Below are positions 24,629 through 36,311 of a DNA stretch of 64,000 nt, one piece after another. The DNA is from Tetragonia tetragonoides (Eukaryota; Streptophyta; Magnoliopsida; Caryophyllales; Aizoaceae), in the NCBI GenBank assembly GCA_038025085.1, contig CM076153.1, positions 18,513,001-18,577,000 on the forward strand. The letters run 5' to 3'. The notes beneath the pieces are model-generated. The model did not search any database. It saw only the letters and a list, made by a program, of their open reading frames with translations, and had not been told where the DNA came from. The translations under genes were made by a program, and so were the position numbers. How positions within the stretch are numbered: the stretch's first letter is position 1; each line of letters begins with the position of its first letter.

Positions 24629-26129
24629 TGTAACGCCCCGGATTGGATAACACTAATTAATCATGCTTATGGGCCCTAAATCCAATCCAAGACATTACTG
24701 TCGTACTTGTAAAAAGACAAGCACAAGGCAAAGATCGATAAAGAGTACAACAAACATACTGAATTATATTATATTATAATAGCGGAATTACATAGTTGTA
24801 TGGTTCCAAAACTACATCCTTAGTTATATTACTAGGTAATACGGGGTTCTCCTCCGTTTGCGGAATCCACGGGGTCAAACAACAGCAAAGACATGCAGTA
24901 AGCACGCACAAAAGGGTTCCTTCCATCCTTCACTATCTCCATTGCCCAAAATCTGTTAAAAAGATGTAATAATCCACGCAAGAAGAGATGACACAAAAAC
25001 AAAAGAAAATAGCGAAAGCTAAGAAATACTCACCCCATTTTGTAAAATACATTTTGTTTATACTTAAAATACATTTAGCATTAACATCCATCACTTAGGA
25101 TAATAATAATAATACTCATACTAGTATCTTAAAGAGATTGTCTGTTCTTATCAACATAGTCAATATACATTCTTTTACGTACAAAGCCATGCATACGTAC
25201 AATATTCACTTGCAAAGAGCATTAAGCAACCAAAATTATACACAAACTCATGACCTTTGAGGTCTAATAACTATAAAGTAACTCAAGTCATAATATGCAA
25301 AGTTTAGACTCCTATGTTAGGTAGTGAGGAAGAGCATAGCACAACTCAGACTCTAGGAGTCCTACACTCGGGTTCAATAATGACCCTACAAATGATAATT
25401 CATTCACTTGGCCTTTTTGGCAATAATCATATCATCTCGGGTTTATACCCTACATAACTCAGATTAAACCATGATAAGCGAAATACTCAGGATTAGTTAA
25501 TCCCTAGAGTTTAATCAATAATGGGTTTAATCCTACAATATTTTATTAAAGTGTGTACACTGGCATGCTCTTCAATTTCCCAAGGTTACCAAGTTTGGGT
25601 GCACACTACAAGTAAGTTAGTAGACATGCTTGTGATGTCTAAGTCGGTCACATTCATCTTTATAACATGATTGTATTAACATTAATCATAAACTTCCCAA
25701 ACTTGTTCCTTTTCCACAATAGTTTTCTAATTCGTGTGCAGCACTTCATGTATTCGTATATGCATGTATATAAGTTCATAGGCTTATTATCACTTAACAT
25801 CAATTCAGTCATAAGCTTAATTGATCCATAATCATACTCAAACATAGTTACGATCTCACATGCAATTTATCAAGTAAATATAATTAACCATTCTCAAACT
25901 CATACGGTCATCTCAATCACATATTCATAATTATAATACTTTAAAAACAATCATTCACAAACTTAACATCCAGTTCACAAATCATTTGGCCATATACATA
26001 TAATCACTAAGTTTAAATATCAACTTTAATCCTCAAGCAATTATTAAGTAAGCATTATCAAGCAACATCAAATCCATTCGACCATGTCACGAAAATAATC
26101 ACATGCAATCATTTATATAACTTCATAAT

Positions 26130-26188
<59 letters not shown>

Positions 26189-27848
26189 CATGTAGCATAT
26201 AATTTTAAGAAATCCATGATTATCTTCCTTAGTTCATCAAATTGAAATAAGGGGGGTTTTAATGGACATGATTATACCTTCCTCAAGCTTCCAAAAATAC
26301 ACTTCTCTCCTAGCTTCCTTGATCACACACTACTAGCACAAGTCCTCTAATTTATTTAAACAAACATGTTCAAGTGTTAATAAGCATTCTTATTTCTTCT
26401 CTTTTATTTCCTTTCGGCCTTGGGCCTTTTTATTACCAAAATTATTCTTTTAATCCCTAAATTCTTATTATCATTTTATTTGTTAGTTCCTCTTTTATTT
26501 TATCATTTTAACTTTCAAAAAGGGTTAGGTTCGAAATTAAGAAAAATTAGAGATAAATAATGAATAAATGGTTTTGGCCATAGTGAGTCAAGATTAAGTT
26601 TACGTAGGCTTGTAAATGGACATGCAACAATAGTTTTCGAGTTTTTAAGTCAAGAGCAACTAGATCTTAGATCCTTAAACCCTTTCCTTTATATTTTCGA
26701 TTATAGTCATAGTTATACTTGCTAGGGTTTTATTATTTTAGTTATAGACTTTAGGTGATAATAATAACTTATGTTTTAGATAAATAATGGTACAAAGAAT
26801 TAAACCTTGATGATATCTCTTGGTAGTTCTTGATGATCCGGGAGCTTCACGATCGGGTGATGATGGAGCTAAGATGGTGATGGCGATGGTGAAGAAAATA
26901 AAGTGATGAAAAAGTTAGAGTTTAGAATAAGGAATTGATCATAAGAAACAAACGAAATAAGAAAGAATGATTTAATGCATGAATTGGTTTAGGTGTTCTT
27001 ACCAAATCTTCTTCTATTTTCTCTTCTCTTTCTTACGGTTTCCCCTTCTTCTTTCTTTACTTCATTTTGTTCTTGTTTACTTAGAAGAGATTTGTGATAT
27101 TGGATGAAGAATAATATGAAAGGAAGTATGAGAGTATGAGAATATATGTTGGTGATGGTGTGCGGTTATGGGAAGAGAAAAAGATGAGCAAAGTTTCTCT
27201 TTGTAAGCTTTTGGATTGCTTGTGTTTGTTGTGCTAATATTGGAAAGAAGAAAGTGAGATCTTACTTTTCATTTTATTAGGTTCTTCTTCTTCTTTTTGT
27301 TTTGTTTCACAAAGGCTAATGCCTTTCTCTTATTCTTCTTCTTTCTCTCTTAACCGTAACTCTCTTTCTCCCTTATATGGTTTTTATTTACTTTGTTTAC
27401 TTAGGATCATGGTATGTTTTCTAGTTTTAGGCTTAGTGGGCAAATCAAACATGGTGTCAAAATCATTATATGACAAGTGGAAAGTAGTAGTATGGTAAGT
27501 TGACAAGTAGGTAGGTTAGGTGTCAAGGGTGAATAGTAAACTAATTAGGTAAAATGGAAATTCCTAATCCTAGCTTAATCATCTTCTAATTCGGTCATTA
27601 ACACAAACAAAAGCCTAATCATGCCTAAGCAAACCGTAAACATAAATAAAACAAGTAAATCAAGTAGTTTAGTTAATTAATCAAGTAGGCTTTATTTTTA
27701 AATGAGATTAACATATAGTGTAGGAAATATTTACGTAAGTGCATGCATTAGACACGTTAATGCTACTTAACAAACTAAGCGAAAAATTTTATGCTAATTA
27801 ATTACTATTTTAGTTTAATAATTGAGTTTAGATTTTCGGGATACTACA
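24629..27848 (-). repeat. B 3' LTR, 3.2 kb
   Basis: This complete LTR is bounded by TGTAGTATCCC and CGTTACA and follows the integrase stop after a short spacer with a purine tract (27849-27894). A TATA-like CCATATAAGG (element sense) lies at 27371-27380. Its first 1.86 kb (27848 to about 25992) matches the remnant 5' LTR at 36312-38154 with only small differences. Confidence 0.85.
26133..26187. repeat. (AT)n microsatellite in B 3' LTR
   Basis: An uninterrupted AT dinucleotide run of about 55 bp. The matching place in the 5' LTR (about 36455) has only a short tatgtgtgtatg, so the run expanded after the element inserted, or contracted in the other LTR. Confidence 0.9.
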
Positions 27849-27894
27849 ATCTACCCAACTTAAAGAAATTTCGTCCCGGAATTTAAAGCAACGA

Positions 27895-28488
27895 CTAACC
27901 ACGTTCGAAAAGGTAGGAGTATTGGGTCTGCATATCAGCTTCAGATTCCCATGTAGCTTCTTCTAAGGTCTGACAACGCCAAAGTACTTTTACTAACAGT
28001 GTAATTTTATTCCGAAGTACCCTATCCTTATGATCTAGAGTAGCTACTGGCTTCTCTTCAAAAGTTAGATCCTCATCTAAACTGATTGGTTCGGGTCTAA
28101 TCACGTGGGTTTCATCTGAAAGATATTTCCGAAGTTGGGATACATGAAATACGTCATGAATCTTAGAAAATTCAGGTGGTAAAGCTAATCGATAAGCAAC
28201 TTCTCCTATTCGATCTACAATCTCATAGGGTCCGATATATTTAGGACTTAATTTCCCTTTTCTTCCAAATCTCTTAATCCCTTTCATTGGTGAAATCTTC
28301 AACATAACCTTATCTCCAATCTGAAATTCAAGTGGTCTCCTTCTTCGATCACTATAACTCTTCCGCCGGTCCTGAGCGGCTTTCAACTTATCCCTAATCA
28401 TTCGAATCTGATCCGTAGTCTCCCTAATCATCGCTCGTGGTTTTCTACCTCTAATCGACTTCTTCGAGGTAAAACGAGGAATTGCCAT
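27895..28488 (-). CDS. Chimeric ORF: A-family extra-ORF start fused to B integrase tail and chromodomain
   Basis: This intact 197-codon frame starts at the ATG at 28486-28488. The first 20 residues (MAIPRFTSKKS ... RGRKPRA) match the start of the A1 extra ORF. The rest (from RETTDQIRMIRDKLKAAQDR to FERG) is the B integrase C-terminus with GDKVMLKISPMKG, YIGPYEI, FHVSQL and a chromodomain-like end EEATWE. The join lies in a shared ATGAT (plus strand 28427-28431). Chromodomains target integration to chromatin; without the catalytic core this protein could not integrate DNA. It lies about 190 bp downstream of the A2 PBS and LTR, in the position of a first ORF. Expression is unproven. Confidence 0.7.
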   Translation of the reverse strand: MAIPRFTSKKSIRGRKPRAMIRETTDQIRMIRDKLKAAQDRRKSYSDRRRRPLEFQIGDKVMLKISPMKGIKRFGRKGKLSPKYIGPYEIVDRIGEVAYRLALPPEFSKIHDVFHVSQLRKYLSDETHVIRPEPISLDEDLTFEEKPVATLDHKDRVLRNKITLLVKVLWRCQTLEEATWESEADMQTQYSYLFERG

Positions 28489-28665
28489 CTACATGAGGGT
28501 AATCAAACAATAAGAACATTTAAATCACAACTAAGGTGATTTCAAGTAATTCCTTACTTCTAGGGCTATTACGCTCAACGGCTTTAATTATATTTTACTT
28601 TCCCCAATAATGAAACTAATCTTTATTAATTCATTTATTAAACCTATCCAAGCTGTTAAACCTAG

Positions 28666-28678
28666 GGCTCTGATACCA
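28666..28678 (-). other. A2 primer binding site (initiator tRNA-Met)
   Basis: TGGTATCAGAGCC in element sense, two bases from the LTR end TGTTACA at 28681. It is identical to the A1 site, with a better-preserved LTR tip. Confidence 0.85.
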
Positions 28679-28775
28679 TTTGTAACACCCCCGAATTCGC
28701 AAGGATTTCCAGGGAACTATCAACGTCATTATCCATGACTCGACACCACTAAATCGTCACGGACCCAAGGGTAGG

Positions 28776-30634
28776 TGTAGATAGCCAAATGTGTCCCCCC
28801 TGGCGTAGCGCCCGATGATGATAACCTATAATCATGTTAAAGAAACGAATGTCAATGCTCGACGTATTTGTGCTCAATTGAAACCCCTTATCCATCCTCA
28901 CTCAGGATGTCATTCATTTTCATATCCACAAATAGCCCTTTCCATAAGCTTTCCAACGCCATCTCATTTGTCCTAATCGGACACCGGAGTCAAAAGTTAT
29001 GATTTACTGAAGTTCTGGGCTAAAACGATGTTCCCATACCCGCATATCACGGTTCAAGACTGATTTTTAGCCATTCAAGGATTAATTTGAGTATTAGCCC
29101 ACTAGGATTGTATTCTCCTTTGAATTAGATTTCCAATGATATATTATGGGCCAAAATCCCATTAGACTGAAAAGATATGATCCGATGATTGATTAATCCA
29201 TTGAAATAGACACCTCTCTAGTGTTTGGGCCATAACTTATAGAATACGTGTGCTGTTTGAGCCCACAATATGTCCAAAGAAAGATTTTTGAACAAGGAAT
29301 CGAACGCACCAAGAATCAGGCCAATCGAAGCTCAAACGAGCGCACGAGAGGCCTTTTTGTGGGAGTGGAGGCCGTAAAACTGGCCGCTGGGCCCAGCGGC
29401 ACAGCCGCCGAGCCCCAGCGCGGAGGCCGTGAAACTGGCCGCCGGGCCCAGCGGCCCAGCCGCCGAGCCCCGAGCTGCTCTCCGGGGGGTCGCTGAACAC
29501 CATTTTTGGCCCGGAACCCTAATTTGACCTCCTTTTCGGCCCAATCCCTATAAATACCCCCCTAAACTCCGTTTTTTGGGACCAAGACTCATTATTACGG
29601 GATTTTCACCCATTAAACTCAAGAGAACCCTAATCTCTCTCTCTCATATCTCATGCAACCCTAATTAAATCAATTCAAAGCTTCATCAAGCCTCATTCAA
29701 GAGCAACTTCACAACCAAGAGCAAAGCAAATACAAGGGCAATTGACATTCAATTCTAGTGCAATAAAAGGTTAACCTGAGGGCAATTTTCTCAATCTTTC
29801 AAAACTCTTTTTAAAATCATATTTTACTTAGATTATAATTATGATTGATTTGTATATCATGTTTTGATTATTTTAGTTTTGTTATTAACTATATTCATGT
29901 CTAGATTATTAATTTTCATGTTTTAATTAGTTTAATGCATGGTAAGTATAAATATTGCATCTTTGCATGATTAGCATATATAATTAGCATGTTAGCATAT
30001 GGTTAGGGTTTTGCATGTACTTAGCCCTAGATTGCATATTAGCAAATTTTTATTATTTTGTTTATATTTCTTATTTTACTTCCATTAAAGTTGCTAACAA
30101 TCTTATTGATGTGCATATACAATTTGGCGCGTTTAACAAGGACTGTAAGGTGGAGATTTATTTCTTTTAGTCTTATTATTGGTTTGGTTTATACTTGTTA
30201 ATTAATGCATGCAATTGGATAATATGTGCAAAGCGATAACTTTATTTATTTGGTTTGTTCAACCCACCTAGTTAATTTAGGATCTTGGACGACCAGATTC
30301 TTTGAAACCTTGCGATATGAATTATGAATCAACATGGATGAGATTAGTAGAGGCCGTTAATTCGGGCGATTTAGATAGGATTCGTTTTATCTTTTTCGTA
30401 CCCACACCCCCGAACTCAATCTTTGGCCCCTTTTGGGTATGAGTCAATTCCCAATAGGAATTGGGTGCACTTTTGATGGTTTCCAATTGTTTCCTTAAAA
30501 ATTGGTGGCGACTTCATTATTTTGCTTATTATTTCCCCTAGCACAATTAATCAAATGGCATATGACGTATTATTTAAGAACCATTAATTCCAACTAAATA
30601 TTTCAATTAGCGCCGAAAGGCGAGGGTTCTTACA
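28776..30634 (+). repeat. Solo LTR E, Tat-like, inside the A2 LTR
   Basis: This 1859-bp unit has ends TGTAGATAG and GGTTCTTACA and is flanked by the 5-bp duplication GTAGG (28771-28775, 30635-30639). Removing it restores A-family LTR sequence. The layout parallels the D and C LTRs: GC palindromes (29384 onward), a TATA box CTATAAATA (29548-29556), then GTAGAGGCCGTTAATTCGGGCG and CACCCCCGAACTC blocks related to D positions 60880-60955. It carries no coding sequence; the GC-rich frames around 29240-29540 are incidental. It is the product of LTR-LTR recombination of a Tat-clade element. Confidence 0.75.
29367..29480 (+). repeat. Duplicated about 55-bp GC-rich unit with palindromes, solo LTR E
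   Basis: Two copies of GAGGCCGT(a/g)AAACTGGCCG... each contain a palindrome (CCGCTGGGCCCAGCGG at 29384-29399 and a variant near 29440). They lie about 70-160 bp upstream of the TATA box. Confidence 0.75.
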
Positions 30635-30639
30635 GTAGG

Positions 30640-32411
30640 TTACTGCAACATTTATCGCTAAGGAGTAAATGCTAAGTAGAAAGGAAAAACTAGGTATCAA
30701 AGGAAGCATCTAAACAAATTAAACATAAATACCAGAGTTGTCTATCCAGCGATCTTAAGTCCATTATAGTTTTATTACAACTTTGCCTTCAAGGGCACAA
30801 ACCAAAAATCCCAACAATCCAAAGTAACCAATAGATCAACTGTTCTAGAGAGACAACCCACATTTAACCTTCTAGCAAACCATCATCACTCTGCTACACA
30901 TGCACTTTGGTTTCCGTGACGGAAACAAGGTACAGAAGAAAAAGAGAAGAAACAAAAGAAAACAAAAATCAGAAAAACTGAATAAACGTCGTCCATACCC
31001 AGTAAAAACACTTTCGCAAACCTTACCTGGGTTTAGAAGAATCATTGAAATTCATTTGCATGCACAAGTAGTCATAAAATCAAGCACACGCATACTCAAT
31101 ATTCGATTACATGCAATTCTTGCTTTAGTGATCATTCGAACACAAAGAGATAAACCATCTTGATAAGAGAAATAAGAGAGCGAATAGAACAACGATTACC
31201 CATATTGTTCATAGATAGATATAGACATTCCATGGACTTACTCTAGTGTATACTCACACTACCTCTAACATAATAATCGATATGTAGAGAATTAAACAAT
31301 GGGGAATGATCCGTCCCGAACACACTACGACGTGTCCATAAAAGTAACTTGGGAATCACGCATCCCTAGACTACATCAATTAGATAAGTCTCGATAGCTC
31401 GACTACTCCTAGGGATCCATTAGGAGTCTTATTCTCATTTACTTCAATTCACATACTTGCATTAATTGACCTAGTGGTACAACGAGACCATGACATACTA
31501 CTTCATTTCATGCTCATGATAATGAATAATAATAATAACGAATAATGCACTAAATGCATAATAACAATAGTCATGCTTCATATATGTCTAACGAAACTTC
31601 GGCAACATTTTGGCAGTAAATCATGATATCCAAAAATTACACTTTCACAAATACACCATCCAAATATAATAGTAGGTGCTCATTAACACTCAACATTATC
31701 CCATTTCAAATAGCACGTATATTATATCATAATAATAATAGAAACTCAACATCGCCATACATGCTCAATAATTAGCATATGAACTAATTAATTAACGAAA
31801 CTTCATAAACTTGTCATACTCAATATAATTCATATTTATAGCGAAGAATATATTTCAAATTTTCATAATTAACGACGATATAATTTAATCATGCTTCGCA
31901 TATTAAATTCACAATAATAATCAATTAGCACATAACACATCAAAGTAGTTTTGATGGGGCTTTGGAAAGAGGTAGGCACAATCGCTTACCTAAAAAATGC
32001 TCACTACGCAGTAGATAACTTTGCTAATCACAACCCGATCACGCTTGTCCGTTTGGTCCTAATTAAAATAATTATCGAGACATAATTAGTAAATACGAAA
32101 ATCCAAACAGTACTGAAACTGTAAACTAATATTTTTATTAAATTTCTTGATTTATTTCAGTCAATCTAGGCTTTTGAAAATCCGGATTTGGACTCCGAAC
32201 GAGTACTGAAAAATAAAAAATAATTATTGAAAAATACCGAAAAATACGAAATTATTAAACGAAACCCTAATCGGTATTTTTGAGTCTAGGCCGTGATACA
32301 CCAAGCATGGGGACCCACGACCTAACCCATTACCAAGACCACCACCCACGGACCACCATGGTCGGCGGTGGCTCGCTGGAGCAACGGCGACGGAGGAGGG
32401 AGGGAGGGAGG

Positions 32412-32491
<80 letters not shown>

Positions 32492-32789
32492 GCGACTGAG
32501 AGGGGGAGGAGCGACGGGCAGGGCCCAGTCGCGTCGGCCACTCGCCGGCGACCAACCAGGCGCGGCCTGGTTGCGCGACAGTCGCGGCTCAGCAAAAACA
32601 GGGGAGGGGGAAAACAGAGCATGAAAGAGAGAGAAAGAAAGAGAGAGAAAGAGAGAGAGGGGGAGGGGATTACCGATGGGGAAGTGGAGGCCGGTGGCTG
32701 GCCTGGTGGCCGGCGACAACAGGGGGAGAGAGAGAGAGAAGGTGTGCAGTGGAGAGAGAGAGAAAAGAGAGAGAGAAACTGTGAGGGAG

Positions 32790-32846
<57 letters not shown>

Positions 32847-33223
32847 AGGGTTTTGGCTCAGTTTTGTAAACTGATCAATTGACCCATCTCTTAGTTTATA
32901 TAGGTGCCCAGTCAAGGAAAGTCAAAACCTACTAGGCCTAGGATTATTTTCTGATTTAATTGCTAATTAAAAACAATTAAAACTAAATAAATTCTAATTA
33001 AAACCAATTAAAACAAGATGAATAAGCCTTATTCATTTACAATCATTTTAATTAAATCCCTCAATTTGATAATTATAAATCCCGAAATTCTCATAATAAT
33101 ATTATTATGGCTTAATTTGAGTAAATCGAATCCTTAAATAAATATACGATTTAAATCTCCAAATCTATTTATAAATGAATTATAAATCGATATTATAATT
33201 ATAGAAAATATTGAGGTATCACA
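30640..33223 (-). repeat. A2 LTR, main part
   Basis: Together with 28681-28770 this makes a 2.68-kb LTR. Long (GA)n runs at about 32397-32491 and 32793-32843 have expanded beyond those of A1. Arg/Glu and Ser/Leu frames here are repeat artefacts. Confidence 0.85.
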
Positions 33224-33985
33224 TCTGGTTCTAATATCAGAGTCTCACCAATATCATTCCAACACAACGGACTCCTACATTTCCTTCCATATAATGCCTC
33301 ATAAGGTGCTTGGTCTATGCTAGCATGATAACTGTTGTTACAAGAAAACTCAATTAATGGCAATTGCTTCTCCCAAGTTCCTTTAAACTCCAAAGTACAA
33401 GACCTCAACATATCCTCAAGAGTACGAATGGTTCTCTCAGTCTGTCCATCTGTTGCAGGGTGAAACGCAGTACTAAATTTCAACTTAGTCCCAAATGCAT
33501 CTTGTAATTTCTCCCAAAAATGCGATAAAAACCTCGAATCTCTATCAGAAATAATGTCCTGAGGTACTCCATGTAATCTCACAATATCCTTAACATAAGC
33601 TTCTGCCAACTGATTCATACTCCAAGTATCCTTAGTGGCTATAAATCTCGCTACCTTGGTCAACCTATCTACTATTACCCAAATAGCATTCATTTCTTTA
33701 GTAGTAGTCGGTAATCCAGTAACAAAATCCATAGATATTGACTCCCATTTCCCAACTCGGAATCCCCAAAGGTTGCAGTAATCCTTCAAGTCTCTGAAAA
33801 TCACTTTTAACTTTCTGACAAGTAAGACATCTGACTACGAATTGAGCTACTTCAGATTTCATTCCTTTCCACCAGAAATACTTCTTCAAATCCTTATATA
33901 ACTTATTTCCTCCAGGGTGAACTGAATAAGGTGTATTGTGTGCTTCCTCCAAAATTCTCTTTCTTAATTCATCACTATTAGGCAC
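33224..33985 (-). pseudogene. B integrase, zinc finger and catalytic core, interrupted by A2
   Basis: The zinc-binding region (HNTPYSVHPGG ... [13 protein letters not shown]) lies at 33985-33750. The core ([54 protein letters not shown]) lies at about 33804-33224. A frameshift near 33750 separates them. Catalytic D-D-E positions are readable. The frame ends at the A2 insertion after LILEPD; the missing tail is at 27895-28430. Confidence 0.85.
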
Positions 33986-34012
33986 ACACCAACGTCCTTT
34001 AAATCTTAAACT

Positions 34013-35428
34013 TCAATCCTCCTGTTCCTCAAATCCTTCGGCTTTTCCTAACCTTAAAGCTTCTCTAATCTTCTGAATCTGCCGATTATTAACTTGCAAT
34101 TCACGAATCTCATCAAACAAAGTAGGTTGAATGGTAAGACTACTAATAACTCTATTTGGTACACCCGACTTAACAATCTCCAAATTCAGTTTCTCCATCT
34201 CCTCTCTTAATTTCTCAGGTACTCCTATGAAATGTCTAGTCTTTCTACTAAGTGCATCTGCTACTATATTTGCTTTCCCTTCGTGATACTTAATCTCCAA
34301 GTCATAATCCTTAAGAAATTCTAACCATCTTCTCTGCCTCAAGTTCAACTCTCTTTGGGTGAAAATGTACTTAAGACTCTTATGATCAGCGAAAACTCTA
34401 CACTTAACTCCATACAGATAATGTCTCCAAATCTTAAGAGCAAATATGACTGCGGCTAACTCTAGGTCTTGGGTAGGATAATTAACCTCATATGGTTTCA
34501 ACTGCCGTGAAGCATAAGCAATCACTCTCCCATTCTGCATCAACACACAACCTTGTCCATCCTTAGACGCATCACTAAAAACCTCATATTCCTCTCCTTC
34601 CGTTGGTAAAGGTAAAACAGGTGCGGTTGTTAATATCTTCTTTAACTCCTGAAAAGCTAATTCACATTTCTCACTCCATACGAATTTCGTGGTCTTCCTA
34701 AGCAAATTAGTTAAAGGTTGAGCTAATTTAGAAAAATTCTCTACAAATCTTCGAAAATAACCGACTAGTCCCAAAAAGCCGCGGACTTCACCCACGTTAG
34801 TAGGCGTAATCCACTCCTTAACTACTTTAATCTTACTAGGGTCTACAAAAATTCCATCCTTAGTGATAACTTGTCCCAAAAATGCTACTTCTTCCAACCA
34901 GAATTCACACTTAGAAAGCTTAGCATACAACTGATGATCTCTAAGGGTCTGCAATACAACTCTCAAATGCTTAACATGATCATCCTTGTTCCTAGAATAT
35001 ACTAAAATATCATCTATGAAAACTACAACAAACTGATCAAGGTAAGGCTGAAAAATACGATGCATAAGATCCATAAATGCGGCTAGAGCATTAGTTAACC
35101 CAAAAGGCATAACAGTAAACTCATAATGCCCATAACGAGTCCTAAACGCGGTCTTAGGTATATCTTCCTTCTTAATCCTTAACTGGTGATATCCAAATCT
35201 CAAATCAATCTTAGAATATATTTCTACCCCTTTTTGCTGGTCAAACAAATCATCTATTCTAGGCAACGGGTACTTATTCTTAATAGTAACTTTGTTCAAC
35301 TCTTGGTAATCAATACACAACCTTAAACTACCATCTTTCTTCTTCACAAATAAGGCTGGAGCTCCCCAAGGCGAAACATTAGGTCGAATATATCCTTTCT
35401 CCAATAAATCCTCTAACTGCTTTTTCAA
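34013..35428 (-). CDS. B reverse transcriptase-RNase H, open frame
   Basis: A 471-codon open frame without internal stops. Fingers and palm show [31 protein letters not shown] and catalytic [10 protein letters not shown]. The thumb has [15 protein letters not shown] and [12 protein letters not shown]. RNase H has [38 protein letters not shown] and ADALSRK. The first Met is internal to the polyprotein; a stop (TAA) at the 35429 boundary separates it from the protease frame. It copies element RNA into DNA. It is the best-preserved enzyme in the window, but not autonomous because gag, PBS and integrase are broken. Confidence 0.85.
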   Translation of the reverse strand: MKKQLEDLLEKGYIRPNVSPWGAPALFVKKKDGSLRLCIDYQELNKVTIKNKYPLPRIDDLFDQQKGVEIYSKIDLRFGYHQLRIKKEDIPKTAFRTRYGHYEFTVMPFGLTNALAAFMDLMHRIFQPYLDQFVVVFIDDILVYSRNKDDHVKHLRVVLQTLRDHQLYAKLSKCEFWLEEVAFLGQVITKDGIFVDPSKIKVVKEWITPTNVGEVRGFLGLVGYFRRFVENFSKLAQPLTNLLRKTTKFVWSEKCELAFQELKKILTTAPVLPLPTEGEEYEVFSDASKDGQGCVLMQNGRVIAYASRQLKPYEVNYPTQDLELAAVIFALKIWRHYLYGVKCRVFADHKSLKYIFTQRELNLRQRRWLEFLKDYDLEIKYHEGKANIVADALSRKTRHFIGVPEKLREEMEKLNLEIVKSGVPNRVISSLTIQPTLFDEIRELQVNNRQIQKIREALRLGKAEGFEEQED

Positions 35429-36310
35429 TTATTTCATTTCTGCTGGGGCAATCCTATAAGGTGCTTTGGATATAGGTGCGGTTCCAGGAATAAGATTGAT
35501 AGTAAAGTCTATGGTTCTCTTAGGCAGCATACCGGGAATCTCATCAGGAAAATTATCAGGAAATTCAGACACAATTGAAATTCTACCTAATTCATTCGGA
35601 GTAGGTTTCTCATCACTCACATAACACAAATAAAGTGGATAACCTTTCCTAATTTGTGATTTAATGTTTATTGCAGAGACAATCTTAATTCTAGGTTCAG
35701 TTATCACTCCTCTATATGAAACTCTATCTCCTCGCGAGGTCCTAAGCGAAACTTTCTGCAAATGACACTCAATTCTCACACAATACTTACTTAACCAATC
35801 CATTCCTAAGATAGCATCGAAATCAGACAAATCAAACTGAATCAATCCCCAGTTAATGACGATTCTACAATCACAATAGGACAATCATTTATCATGTTTC
35901 GACACGACATAATAATACCATTAGGTGTGGTAATATCCATTTCACATGAGTAATTTGGTGTTAACCCATATTTAGTCATGAATGATGTAGCTATGAATGA
36001 ATGAGTTGCACTAGTATCAAATAACACATAAGCAGGATAAGATGAAATAAGAAAAGACCGGTCGCAACATTCGGGTTTGCGTCTACGTCACGCTGACTCA
36101 TAGTATGTATCCTCCCCTTGTTGCTACTAACTGCCTGACTAACGATAGATCGTGCAAAGGTCACACGCGGCGTTGGGTTCAGGTTTCTCCGTGTTTGAGT
36201 ATCATTGTTGCCACGGTTAGGGTTAGCTGACGAATTGCCACTACGGGTAAAATCATTCCCAGAGGGAAATTGCCTCCTATTAGGACAAACGTTCGCTCTA
36301 TGCCCATGCT
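35429..36310 (-). pseudogene. B gag end and protease, degraded
   Basis: From 36310 downward one reads the end of a zinc knuckle (HGHRANVCPNR), a low-complexity gag tail and the protease. The usual D(S/T)GAT reads FDTSAT, changing the conserved Gly. A frameshift follows near 35860. The protease-RT linker continues at 35884-35429 (AILGMDWLSKY, IPGMLPKRTIDF). Gag before 36310 is deleted. Confidence 0.75.
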
Positions 36311-36311
36311 G

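Larger units (their letters stand above)
28427..33223 (-). mobile_element. A2: A-family 5' LTR plus short leader inserted in B integrase
   Basis: In element sense it starts TGTGATACCTC at 33223, interrupting B integrase after LILEPD. It continues through an LTR (with solo LTR E inside) to 28681, then PBS and leader, and ends in the first codons of the extra ORF. Body, 3' LTR and 3' duplication are gone. B coding sequence resumes immediately at MIRETTDQ, so the deletion ran from inside A2 to the B sequence just past the insertion point. Confidence 0.82.

Noticed and set aside
29237..29544. Gly/Ala-rich frames
   Set aside because: GC palindromic duplication in a solo LTR gives open frames in several phases; no start context or conservation.
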